A DNA stretch of 64,000 nt from Pseudomonas taeanensis MS-3 (lineage in GTDB: Bacteria > Pseudomonadota > Gammaproteobacteria > Pseudomonadales > Pseudomonadaceae): the NCBI RefSeq assembly GCF_000498575.2, contig NZ_AWSQ01000001.1, positions 1,283,914-1,347,913 on the forward strand, in the 5' to 3' direction. Both the position numbers and the translations under genes were made by a program. The notes under the pieces are model-generated. The model had not been told where the DNA came from. It saw nothing but the letters and a program-made list of their open reading frames with translations, and ran no database searches. Shown here piece after piece: positions 36,299 to 44,850 of this stretch. Positions within the stretch are counted from its first letter, which is position 1, and every line of letters starts with the position of its first letter.

Positions 36299-37513
36299 TT
36301 GCGCGAAATTGTCCTGATCAACATCACCGGTGAAGACCGCCCGGGTCTGACTGCCGCCATCACGGGGGTGCTGGCCCAAGGTGGGGTGAATATCCTCGAC
36401 ATTGGCCAGGCCGTGATTCATGACACTCTGTCGTTCGGCATTCTGGTCGAGATTCCGGATACCGAGCGGGCTTCTTCGGTGCTCAAGGAGGTGCTGTTTA
36501 CAGCCTACAAGCTGGACCAGCAGGTGCGCTTCACCCCGGTTGCCGAAGCGGATTACCAGCAATGGGTCAGTGCTCAGGGCAAGGCTCGGCATATCGTCAC
36601 CCTGTTGACGCGTAAGGTAACCGCCGAGCAGTTGCAGCGAGTCAGCGCGATTACCGCCAAATATGCATTGAATATCGATCATATCGACCGTCTGTCCGGG
36701 CGTATGCCGCTGGATATGCCGGCGGAGCAGGGCAAGGGTTGTATCGAGTTTTCCGTGCGCGGGGAGCCCGCCGATCCGGCGGCGTTGCGCGCCGAATTCC
36801 TCAGCGTGGCCCAGGAGTTGAGCGTCGATATTGCCTTTCAGCGCGACTCGTTGTTTCGGCGTAATCGCCGCCTGGCGGTGTTCGACATGGACTCGACTCT
36901 GATCGAGGCCGAAGTGATCGATGAGTTGGCCAAGGCCGCTGGAGTGGGTGAGCAGGTTGCGGCCATCACCGAGCGGGCCATGCGTGGCGAATTGGACTTT
37001 GCGGCCAGCTTCAAAGAGCGTCTGGCCCTGCTCAAGGGGTTACCAGAAACGGTGCTGGCCGAGATCGGTGCGTCACTGAGGCTGACCGAAGGAGCGCAAA
37101 CCCTGTTCAGCGAACTGCGACGCCTGGGCTATAAGACGGCGATCCTGTCGGGTGGCTTCACTTATTTTGCCAAGCAGTTGCAAGCCAGCCTGGGTATCGA
37201 CTACGTATTTGCCAATGAACTGCAAATCGTCGACGGGCTGGTTACCGGTGTGGCAGTCGAGCCGATCGTCGACGCGCAGCGTAAGGCCGACCTGCTGTGC
37301 GAGTTGGCAGAAAAAGAAGGGCTGCGTCTGGAGCAGACCATTGCCGTCGGTGATGGCGCCAATGACCTGCCGATGCTGGCGATTGCAGGGTTGGGGGTGG
37401 CGTTCCGGGCCAAGCCCCTGGTCAAGCAGTCGGCGAAGCAGGCCATCTCGACCCTGGGCCTGGATGGCATCCTCTATCTGCTCGGTTTTCGTGATCGCGA
37501 CGGCATGGAGTAA
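36299..37513 (+). CDS. serB: Phosphoserine phosphatase
   Basis: A 404-residue enzyme for the last step of serine synthesis. Two ACT-like domains (about 1-170; LINITGEDRPGLTAAITGVL) precede a HAD phosphatase with the nucleophile pair D196 and D198 in FDMDSTLIEAE, plus GGFTYFAK and GDGANDLPML later. TTG is chosen as start (LREIVLINITG) because CTGGAGG lies 7 bases upstream and this gives the family N-terminus; the frame upstream is open but lacks such a site. TAGAAT at 36142 may be a -10 box. Confidence 0.95.
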   Translation: MREIVLINITGEDRPGLTAAITGVLAQGGVNILDIGQAVIHDTLSFGILVEIPDTERASSVLKEVLFTAYKLDQQVRFTPVAEADYQQWVSAQGKARHIVTLLTRKVTAEQLQRVSAITAKYALNIDHIDRLSGRMPLDMPAEQGKGCIEFSVRGEPADPAALRAEFLSVAQELSVDIAFQRDSLFRRNRRLAVFDMDSTLIEAEVIDELAKAAGVGEQVAAITERAMRGELDFAASFKERLALLKGLPETVLAEIGASLRLTEGAQTLFSELRRLGYKTAILSGGFTYFAKQLQASLGIDYVFANELQIVDGLVTGVAVEPIVDAQRKADLLCELAEKEGLRLEQTIAVGDGANDLPMLAIAGLGVAFRAKPLVKQSAKQAISTLGLDGILYLLGFRDRDGME

Positions 37514-37626
37514 CGAAGCATCGCACCAGTCGGTGTGACAGCTTGAGGTGTGCCCATGCAGCTTGCTCGGCTGGTAGTTAAGCCGGGCAGCGACATCCAT
37601 TCGTTTCGCGCGCTATGCGCTACCCG

Positions 37627-38700
37627 CTAGGGCTTGATGGCCACCTTCAGCACACCGTCGCGCTGATTGGCGAATAGCTCATAAGCCGCACCAATATCCT
37701 CCAGTGGGTAGTGATGGGTGACCAGCGATCTCAGGTCGACACGCTGTGACTCGACCATATTCATCAGTCGGCGCATGCGTTCCTTGCCGCCGGGGCACAG
37801 CGAGGTCACGATTCTTTTGTCGCCCAGGCCGGCGTTGAAGGCGTCCAGAGGGATGCGCAGATCGGTAGAGTAGACGCCCAGGCTGGAAAGGGTGCCGCCC
37901 GGTTTGAGTACCCGCAGTGCGCTTTCGAAGGTGGTTTGCAGGCCGAGCGCCTCGATCGAGGCGTCCACGCCGCGGCCGCCGGTCAGGCGCATGACTTCAT
38001 CCACCACGTCTACCTGTTCGAAGTTGAGGGCGACGTCGGCGCCCAACTGGCGGGCGATCTCAAGGCGCGCATCGACGCGGTCCACCACGATGATGCTGCT
38101 GGCGCCACGCAACTTGGCGCCTGCGGTGGCGCAGAGGCCGATCGGGCCTTGGGCGAAGACCACCACGATATCGCCGATCTTGATGTTGGCGGCCTCGGCA
38201 CCGGCGAAGCCGGTGGACATGATGTCCGGACACATCAACACCTGTTCGTCGCTGAGTCCGTCCGGTACTGGTGCCAGATTAGCCTGAGCATCGGGCACCA
38301 GTACGTACTCCGCCTGAGTGCCGTCGATGCTGTTACCGAAGCGCCAGCCACCCATGGCTTTGTAGCCATGGCAGGAGCAGCCGCCATCCTGCGCCGCATG
38401 ACCGTCCTGGCTGGCATAGGAGCTGAAGTTCGGGCAGATGGCGCCGGCGATCACTCGTTGCCCTTCGCGATAGCCTTGCACGTTACGCCCGATTTTCTCG
38501 ATGATGCCCACCGGCTCGTGGCCGATGGTCAGGCCTGTGGCTACCGGATATTCACCTTTGAGAATGTGCACGTCGGTGCCGCAGATGGTGGTGGTCGTGA
38601 TGCGTAGCAATGCGTCGTTCGGGCCGATCTCCGGGATGGGTTTGTCCTGTAATTCGATGCGACCGGGTTCGACGAATACAGCAGCTTTCATCATGCTCAT
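37627..38700 (-). CDS. Zinc-dependent alcohol dehydrogenase
   Basis: A 357-residue medium-chain dehydrogenase. The catalytic zinc site is visible as CGTDVH near residue 40 and GHEPVG near 62; the second (structural) metal loop is replaced by a stretch with CSCHGYKAMGGWRFG. The cofactor fold has VVVFAQGPIGLCATAGAKLRGA. It resembles the isopropanol/secondary alcohol dehydrogenases. AGGAG lies 9 bases before the ATG. It stands alone between serB and fimX, not a member of either unit. Substrate unknown. Confidence 0.88.
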   Translation of the reverse strand: MSMMKAAVFVEPGRIELQDKPIPEIGPNDALLRITTTTICGTDVHILKGEYPVATGLTIGHEPVGIIEKIGRNVQGYREGQRVIAGAICPNFSSYASQDGHAAQDGGCSCHGYKAMGGWRFGNSIDGTQAEYVLVPDAQANLAPVPDGLSDEQVLMCPDIMSTGFAGAEAANIKIGDIVVVFAQGPIGLCATAGAKLRGASSIIVVDRVDARLEIARQLGADVALNFEQVDVVDEVMRLTGGRGVDASIEALGLQTTFESALRVLKPGGTLSSLGVYSTDLRIPLDAFNAGLGDKRIVTSLCPGGKERMRRLMNMVESQRVDLRSLVTHHYPLEDIGAAYELFANQRDGVLKVAIKP

Positions 38701-38879
38701 GAGGAGTCTCCTGCTAGCTAGAGCGTCGAAATACTCTAACTCTGGCGTTCGTCAGGAGGATGACCTGGATCAAGGAAGGGTGGCGCTGGCTGGACGGTGC
38801 GATAAGAGGTAAGTGCGGCTGAGTGCACGGCATCCACGGTCAGCACCAGCCCGTTGACTGGCGCGAGGATGCAGGCCGG

Positions 38880-40949
38880 CTATTCGTCGCCGGTAGAGAA
38901 GTCGTAGTCCATCGACTGGCTGGGACCTTGCAGGTAGTGGCCCTGGATGTAATTGACCCCGGCTTGCCAGAGTGTAGCCAGCACGCTGGCGCTCTCGACA
39001 AAGGGCACGATAGTCAGTTTGGCCTGGGCGTGCAGGCTGGAGAGCAGGGTCTTCAAGGCTTCCTGGCTATCCGGCTGGGACAGGTCCTGGGAGAACGACG
39101 GGTCAATTTTGACGAAGTCGATCTCCAGGTGTTTCAAGGTGTTGAACGGATTAAGCGCGCAGCCGAACTGGGTGAGCGCCACCTTGCAGTGCAGCTCGTT
39201 CAAGCCTTGGGTCAGTGCCTTGGCCTGCTTCAGGTAGGTCAGGGCATCCTGCTCGCTGAACTGGAAGCCCAGTGAGTCGGAAGGTAGGCGTGCGGCCTTC
39301 AAGGCTACGCTGAGCCAGGGCAGCAGGGTTTGGTCCTGAAGGCTGACGCTGGAAAGGTGGACGAACAGCCGGGTGTTGTGGCCCTTGCTGCGATGATCGG
39401 CCAGCAGCTTGATCGAGTTGAGAATTACCCAGCGGTCGATCTTCTCGCCCAGCCCGGCTTCTTTGGCGGCGTGGAGGAACTCGTCTGGCGGCACCTCCTG
39501 GCCTTGCGGGTTGAGCAGGCGTAGCAGCACTTCGTAATGCTCATAGCTGTCGCCGCGCAAGCTGATGATCGGCTGGAATAGCAGGCGGAAGCTGTTGTGC
39601 TCGAGCGCCTGCTGCACCATGGCGACTATATTGCCGCGATTGGCGGCGGCAGCCAGTTCTTCGGCCGGATTGAACAGCTTCAGGGCATTACCCTCGCTGA
39701 GTTCGTCGGCGCTGCGCTGGGCGCGGTTGACCACTTCCTGGGCTTTCGCGGTCTTTTCGTTGAGGCCGGCGACGCCGATCGACAAGGTGGTCTGTGCCGT
39801 GCGGCCATTGATGTCGAACAGATGGCTGTCGACCTTCTTCAGCAGAGCGGCCAGGCTTGCCTCGGATTGTTCAGGCGTTTGCCCGGGCTGCAGCACGCAG
39901 AAGACATCGTCGCCGAAGCGGGCCAGTTGTGCATCGGCGGGGAAATGCGCGCGCAGCAGATTGGCCAGGTCGGTCAGCAGCAGGTCGATACCGGCCAGGC
40001 CAAACTCGGCGAGCAGGCGAGCGTAGTGGTCGACGCGGATGTAGGCCAGGCTGGCGGGCTGACCGGCGGTTACCGCGCGTTCTGCGGCGGTATCCAGCAG
40101 TTCGAGGAAGTAGTTGCGGTTGTACAGGCCGGTGACCAGGTCCTGGCTGCTGATTTCGCGCAGTTTCTCCTCCAGTTCGGCGTTATCGCTTTCTGCGCGG
40201 ATCACCACCTGGATGCAGGGTTCGCCGTCGTAGGCGGCTGGCGAAAAGGTCATGCGTGCCTGGAATGTCTGGCCGCTGGCTTGGACACCAGTGCAGGCCA
40301 GCTCTGCGTTGCCCTCGGCGCTCTGATAGTTCTTCAGGAAACTCTTGAAATTGGCTTGGTCGGCGCTGGCGATCAGATCGATCATCGGCATGCCTTCGAG
40401 CTCGTCGGCGTCTTGGTAGTCGAACAGTTCGAGGTAGGCGCGGTTGGCGTAGATGTGCATGCCGTCATGCACGTAGGTGATGGCATCGACCGAGCTGTCG
40501 AGCAATAGCTGGCAGCGCTTCTCCGCTTCGCGCAGAGCCACTTCGGCAGCACGGCGGGCGCGGCGCTCTTCCAGATTGGCCAGCTCGCGCTTGGCGACCA
40601 ATATCAGGCGCTCATCCTCGCCTTGCGGCAGAGCGTCCTGAGCACCCAGCATCAGGGCTTCGGTGATGCTGTTGGAGTCGTTGTCGGCGAGTAGCTGGAT
40701 GACCGGGATGTCTTTGGCCTGGCGGCGAATGGCGCTGATCGCTTCGCTGGGGGCGAGCTGCTCGCTGCTGGGCGAGGCGATTAGCAGATCCCAGCTTTTC
40801 TGCAGCGCTTCAGCCAGGTCATCGCTCGACGTCAGTCGGTGTACGCGGGTCGCCTGGCCGGCGTTGCGAAACAGGCTAACGAGGCGCTCGGCCTCGTTCT
40901 GCGAGTCCTCGAGGATCAGTAGCCGAATGGTTTTTTTTTCGATGGCCAT
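38880..40949 (-). CDS. fimX: Cyclic-di-GMP-binding type IV pilus regulator
   Basis: A 689-residue cytoplasmic protein with four parts: degenerate REC (about 8-120), PAS (about 145-255), GGDEF-like (about 265-425) and EAL-like (about 435-685). The GGDEF signature is degenerate (RFGDDVF, 344-350) and the EAL motif reads EVL (473-475), as in P. aeruginosa FimX, which binds c-di-GMP through the EAL domain without hydrolysing it well and promotes pilus assembly and twitching. It is followed on the other side by a PilZ-like gene 64 bases upstream of its start. Confidence 0.93.
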   Translation of the reverse strand: MAIEKKTIRLLILEDSQNEAERLVSLFRNAGQATRVHRLTSSDDLAEALQKSWDLLIASPSSEQLAPSEAISAIRRQAKDIPVIQLLADNDSNSITEALMLGAQDALPQGEDERLILVAKRELANLEERRARRAAEVALREAEKRCQLLLDSSVDAITYVHDGMHIYANRAYLELFDYQDADELEGMPMIDLIASADQANFKSFLKNYQSAEGNAELACTGVQASGQTFQARMTFSPAAYDGEPCIQVVIRAESDNAELEEKLREISSQDLVTGLYNRNYFLELLDTAAERAVTAGQPASLAYIRVDHYARLLAEFGLAGIDLLLTDLANLLRAHFPADAQLARFGDDVFCVLQPGQTPEQSEASLAALLKKVDSHLFDINGRTAQTTLSIGVAGLNEKTAKAQEVVNRAQRSADELSEGNALKLFNPAEELAAAANRGNIVAMVQQALEHNSFRLLFQPIISLRGDSYEHYEVLLRLLNPQGQEVPPDEFLHAAKEAGLGEKIDRWVILNSIKLLADHRSKGHNTRLFVHLSSVSLQDQTLLPWLSVALKAARLPSDSLGFQFSEQDALTYLKQAKALTQGLNELHCKVALTQFGCALNPFNTLKHLEIDFVKIDPSFSQDLSQPDSQEALKTLLSSLHAQAKLTIVPFVESASVLATLWQAGVNYIQGHYLQGPSQSMDYDFSTGDE

Positions 40950-41013
40950 GATGGGAAGTTAGATCTGCGCCAAACGGGCGCTAAAAGGCGACAAAAGGTA
41001 ATGAGCCGGCAAT

Positions 41014-42819
41014 CTACAGCGACTTCCAGAGTGAGTCAAAGTCTTCCTCCCCTGCTGGGCTGAGGCTTTCCGGGGCTGTGACAGGCTTCCCGTGATCGCT
41101 TGGGGGTTGCTCGAAACTGCGGTAATCGAATTGATTGAAGCTGCCTGTACTGGTCTGGCGACGACTGAGTAGCGCGCGGCGCTCCGTACCGTTGAGATTG
41201 ATCATGACCTTGTTGCCTTCCTGGAAGGGCAGGCGTGGGGTGATCAGGCTGGCCGGTCTGGACAGTGCACTGATCTCCGGCAGCAGCAGGGCGCGCAGGT
41301 ACTGGCTGTTCTGTTCGGCTTTGCGGACCAGTTGCAAACCACAGGCTTGTGCGTGCGGGGCGATCAGTTCGATGCCTATCTGCGTGCCGCCGCCACGCAC
41401 CTGACGAATCCAGCGGACCACGGCGACGCTCCAGCCTTGTTCCGGAGTGTCTTGAACGCCCAGCAGCTCGCCTGTTTGCAGCTGACTCGGCACCTCTTTC
41501 GGCCAGGACAGGCAGTAGCCCCCAGGGCTGTGGTTGATGATAGGCAGGGCGTAGGTCGGGTAGTCTTCGCGAGCGCTGGTGTTGTTCTGGGCTTGGTTTG
41601 CTATGGGCTTGCTGTACTCGATTTCTTCGAAAGGCAGGCCCTTCTCCCAGTCATTGGTTTTCTGTACGTCGAAAGCATTCGACCACACATCTGCAGCGCC
41701 GGTGTCGGGCTTGAAGACTGCAGCGCCGGTCGTCGCGGGGCGTTTGAGCGTTTCGTTGAAAGAGCGCCCGCTGGCCAGGAAAAAATGCAGGGCACTCATG
41801 CCGATGCACAGCGTCAGCGTGCCCTGGCCCTGGGTGCGTTGGAAGGTGCGTTCGGAAATATCCCCCCAGGCGGCGCCAAGGTGTTGCAGCATATCCAGGC
41901 TGAAGCCTTCGGGTACCAGCAGGCGCGAGCGTGCGGAGTCCTGTGCGGGCAGCAGCAAGTGCTCCTTGATGGCGTCAACCAGCGGTTGCGGGTCAATGCC
42001 CAGGGCGTTGTGCAATTCGTTGGACTGGAACAGCGAGGTATAGCGCGGCGGGGCATCCAGTTGTTGGGCCACCGCGAATAGGCTGGAGGGCAAGTTGGCG
42101 GCTTGTAGCTTGACCAGTTTGCTCCAGGGCTCCAGGGCCTGAGCCAGGCGGGCAATGCCATTCTGGCGCATCTGGTTGCAGCGGGCGCAGCCAAGCAACA
42201 GAGTCACCAGATAGCTTTGCTCAACGCTTAAGCCCTGAGCGTGTTGGGCCAGTGGGTCGCGGATCAGCAGAGTGTGCAATTCGTGCGTGCGGGCGATTTG
42301 GTAGAGCTGATGCAACTCCAGCCAAAGGCCTTCCGGTACAGGGCAGTACAACTGGCTGGCGCGTACCAGTGTGCCGCCCAGGCTGTGGGTGGCGCGTTGC
42401 AAGGCAATGGTCAGCAACTGGTTGCGTTCGCGTTTGGGCTGCGACACCACGCGGGCAATGATCAGTTTGTAGCCGACCGCCAGGTGGTGTTGTAGCGCCT
42501 GGCACAGGTTGGCGACTTTGCGCGGGCGGTCGTCGAGAACAATGGCCTGATTAAGGAAGTGTCGCTCCAGGTGCTGGCAGACGAAATGCACCTCAGGGCG
42601 GAGCAGTTCCAGCAGCTGCAAGCGATTATCCGAGGGAGTCTGCAGTTGGTTCAGTTCTATCAGCGCTTGGTAGAGCTGGCGGGCAGTTTCCCCGATATTG
42701 GCTTTTGGTATCCCTGCAATCCAACGCTTCAGGTCGCGCGGGCTGGCTTCGCAGAAAGACAGGCCCTGCTTGTCGGGTGTCGGTACCCGGAGTTGCAGGT
42801 GGGGACTCTGTTTATCCAT
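41014..42819 (-). CDS. Large protein with C-terminal PilZ-like domain, next to fimX
   Basis: A 601-residue protein without signal peptide. The first ~400 residues are helical-looking and of unknown type. Near residues 425-510 is a PilZ-like barrel: NHSPGGYCL fits the [D/N]xSxxG half of the c-di-GMP motif, followed by beta strands with RWIRQVRGGGTQIGIEL. The arginine half (RxxxR) is not convincing, so c-di-GMP binding is uncertain. Transcribed in the same direction and just upstream of fimX. It matches, from memory, PA4958, an uncharacterised protein. Confidence 0.75.
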   Translation of the reverse strand: MDKQSPHLQLRVPTPDKQGLSFCEASPRDLKRWIAGIPKANIGETARQLYQALIELNQLQTPSDNRLQLLELLRPEVHFVCQHLERHFLNQAIVLDDRPRKVANLCQALQHHLAVGYKLIIARVVSQPKRERNQLLTIALQRATHSLGGTLVRASQLYCPVPEGLWLELHQLYQIARTHELHTLLIRDPLAQHAQGLSVEQSYLVTLLLGCARCNQMRQNGIARLAQALEPWSKLVKLQAANLPSSLFAVAQQLDAPPRYTSLFQSNELHNALGIDPQPLVDAIKEHLLLPAQDSARSRLLVPEGFSLDMLQHLGAAWGDISERTFQRTQGQGTLTLCIGMSALHFFLASGRSFNETLKRPATTGAAVFKPDTGAADVWSNAFDVQKTNDWEKGLPFEEIEYSKPIANQAQNNTSAREDYPTYALPIINHSPGGYCLSWPKEVPSQLQTGELLGVQDTPEQGWSVAVVRWIRQVRGGGTQIGIELIAPHAQACGLQLVRKAEQNSQYLRALLLPEISALSRPASLITPRLPFQEGNKVMINLNGTERRALLSRRQTSTGSFNQFDYRSFEQPPSDHGKPVTAPESLSPAGEEDFDSLWKSL

Positions 42820-43016
42820 CTAACTTGGATACTCCAACGCCAGCAGGACGGCGAGTCGTTCTAAATAGTAATGCAGGGCACTCTAGCAGCATCTTGGCGG
42901 GGCCGCAGCCGCGGACGTGACTAGCCGTCCACACTGTGACGAGCTGCTAACACTGCCGCTTTGGACCTTCAGCCCCCTTGAGCGTTCAGTCCCCGGCCCG
43001 CGCGAGATGAGTGCCA

Positions 43017-43061
43017 GCAAGGCATTTAGGCCAGATGACGTGGGCCCGGCCTAAGCCTTGC
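43017..43061. repeat. Long imperfect inverted repeat after psd
   Basis: GCAAGG-cat-TTAGGCC (43017-43032) pairs with GGCCTAA-g-CCTTGC (43048-43061) around a 15-base loop, 13 bases from the psd stop. It may end psd transcription, though no T-run follows in that direction. Confidence 0.55.
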
Positions 43062-43073
43062 TCCTGCTGTGTG

Positions 43074-43937
43074 TCAATGGCTCTGGCTATTGCCAAGGCG
43101 CTGGCCCATCTGCACGCTGCTGTTGGCCATGAGTTCGTCGGCCCAGCGCACTTGGTTCGGGCCGAATAGCACGATGGCGGTTGAGCCGAGCTTGAAGCGG
43201 CCGAGCTCGGCGCCTTTTTCCAGGGTGATCGGTGCCCGTGCGGCTTCGTCATAACGGAAGGTTTTCAGGGCCCGCTTGGGCGGCGTGATCAAGCCGGCCC
43301 AGACGGTTTCGATTGAGGCGACGATCATGGCGCCGACCAATACCACGGCCATCGGGCCGCGTTCGGTGTCGAACAGGCAGACCACGCGCTCATTGCGGGC
43401 GAATAGTTCGGGAACGTTCTCGGCGGTGGTCTGGTTGACCGAGAACAATCGACCCGGTACGTAGACCATCTCTCTTAGCGTGCCGGTCAGCGGCATATGC
43501 ACGCGGTGATAGTCCTTAGGCGACAGGTAAATGGTGGCGAACTCACCACCCATGAACGGACTGGCGCGCTCGGTATCACCACCGAGCAATTCGACCGCGC
43601 TGAAGCTTTGTCCCTTGGCCTGAAACACTCGGCCATGCTCGATTTGGCCCAGTTGGCTGACGGCTCCGTCGGCCGGGCAGAGAATGGCGTCGGGGGCCGG
43701 GTCCAGTGGGCGTACGCCGTCTTTCAGAGCACGGGTGAAGAAGGCGTTGAAGTGCTCGAAGCGGGTTGGCTCTTCGATCTGCGCCTCGCTCATATCGACT
43801 TGATAGTGCTTGGCGAACCAGGTGATCAGACAGTTCTTGATCCAGCCGACGCGACACTCGGCAGCGCAGCCGATCAGGCGCGATAGCAGATGATGCGGCA
43901 GCAGGTACTGGCTGAGGATAAATAGACGTTGTTTCAT
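43074..43937 (-). CDS. psd: Phosphatidylserine decarboxylase proenzyme
   Basis: A 287-residue inner-membrane enzyme producing phosphatidylethanolamine. The self-cleavage site LGST is at 250-253 (cut between G251 and S252, the Ser becoming the pyruvoyl group). The Asp and His of the processing triad fit D90 (CPADGAVS) and H146 (YHRVHMPL). Length is normal. rhdA lies 51 bases upstream on the same strand, the usual Pseudomonas order. Confidence 0.96.
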   Translation of the reverse strand: MKQRLFILSQYLLPHHLLSRLIGCAAECRVGWIKNCLITWFAKHYQVDMSEAQIEEPTRFEHFNAFFTRALKDGVRPLDPAPDAILCPADGAVSQLGQIEHGRVFQAKGQSFSAVELLGGDTERASPFMGGEFATIYLSPKDYHRVHMPLTGTLREMVYVPGRLFSVNQTTAENVPELFARNERVVCLFDTERGPMAVVLVGAMIVASIETVWAGLITPPKRALKTFRYDEAARAPITLEKGAELGRFKLGSTAIVLFGPNQVRWADELMANSSVQMGQRLGNSQSH

Positions 43938-43988
43938 TGAGGTTCCTTAAGAGCCAGGGAGGCTGCTGAGAAGCAGGCGGGTGGCGGA

Positions 43989-44804
43989 TTAGCGCTCGAT
44001 CGGGGTGTCCGGGTGGTTGCCCCACTCGCCCCAGGAGCCGGCGTAGGCTTTAACGCGTGGGTAGCCGAGTGCTTTTGCCACCAAGTAGGTGAAGCCGGAA
44101 CGGTGATGAGTTTGGCAGTGGGTGATGATTTCTTTGTCCGGGCTGATGCCGAGGCTGTCGAGCAGTGCGGGCATGTCCTGACGAATGCGCAGGGCGCGGG
44201 CCTGATCCATGCCGGCGGTCCACTCGAAGTTCACTGCGCCTGGGATATGCCCGGCTTTCGCCGCTAAGGCCTTTTCGCCTCGGTACTCCGCAGGCGAACG
44301 AGCGTCCCAGATTGCCAGGTCGGCCGCGCCCAGGCGGCTTTGCAGGTATTCGCGGGTCGCGGTGGGTGCGTCGCTCAGGGCAAGCGTCAGAGAGCCGTCG
44401 AGCGCTGCAGGCAGTTCGGTACTGAGCGGACGATCTTCGGCTGACCAGGCGTGCAGGCCGCCATTGAGGTAGTGATAGCGAGTATGGCCGATGACATCCA
44501 GCAGCCAGATAAAACGTCCGGCCCAGCCGCCGCCCTCGTCGTCATAGACCACATAAATGGCGTCCGGGTTGTGCCCCAGTTCGGCGAATAACTGCTCCAG
44601 TTGCGCCTGCTCCGGCAGCAGGCCGGGCGCTGGAGGCTGGCCCAGCTGGGTGCGTTTGGGGTCGACGAAGCGTGCGCCGGGAATGTGCCCTGCGGCATAG
44701 CGCGCAACGCTGGTCAGGTCGACCAGAATCAATTCGGGGGTATTCAGGCGGCTGGCCAGGTCGGCCGGCTCGATTACCAATGGCAACGCAGCGAAGGCAG
44801 TCAT
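43989..44804 (-). CDS. rhdA: Thiosulfate:cyanide sulfurtransferase (rhodanese)
   Basis: A 271-residue two-domain rhodanese. The active-site loop is CQTHHRSG with Cys at C230, the same loop and position as Azotobacter vinelandii RhdA. The start is MTAFAALPLV with GAAGAGG 8 bases upstream, giving the family length; five upstream codons (MKRPS) are rejected. It transfers sulfane sulfur to cyanide or other thiophiles. Precedes psd. Confidence 0.95.
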   Translation of the reverse strand: MTAFAALPLVIEPADLASRLNTPELILVDLTSVARYAAGHIPGARFVDPKRTQLGQPPAPGLLPEQAQLEQLFAELGHNPDAIYVVYDDEGGGWAGRFIWLLDVIGHTRYHYLNGGLHAWSAEDRPLSTELPAALDGSLTLALSDAPTATREYLQSRLGAADLAIWDARSPAEYRGEKALAAKAGHIPGAVNFEWTAGMDQARALRIRQDMPALLDSLGISPDKEIITHCQTHHRSGFTYLVAKALGYPRVKAYAGSWGEWGNHPDTPIER

Positions 44805-44850
44805 GCTGGGCCTCTTCATTCAAGGAAAGGGACGAATTGTAGCGGAAAGC

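Noticed and set aside
33274..38826. A 15-base exact repeat, AGTGCGGCTGAGTGC, at 33274-33288 and 38812-38826
   Set aside because: About one or two such matches are expected by chance in 64 kb, and flanks do not match.
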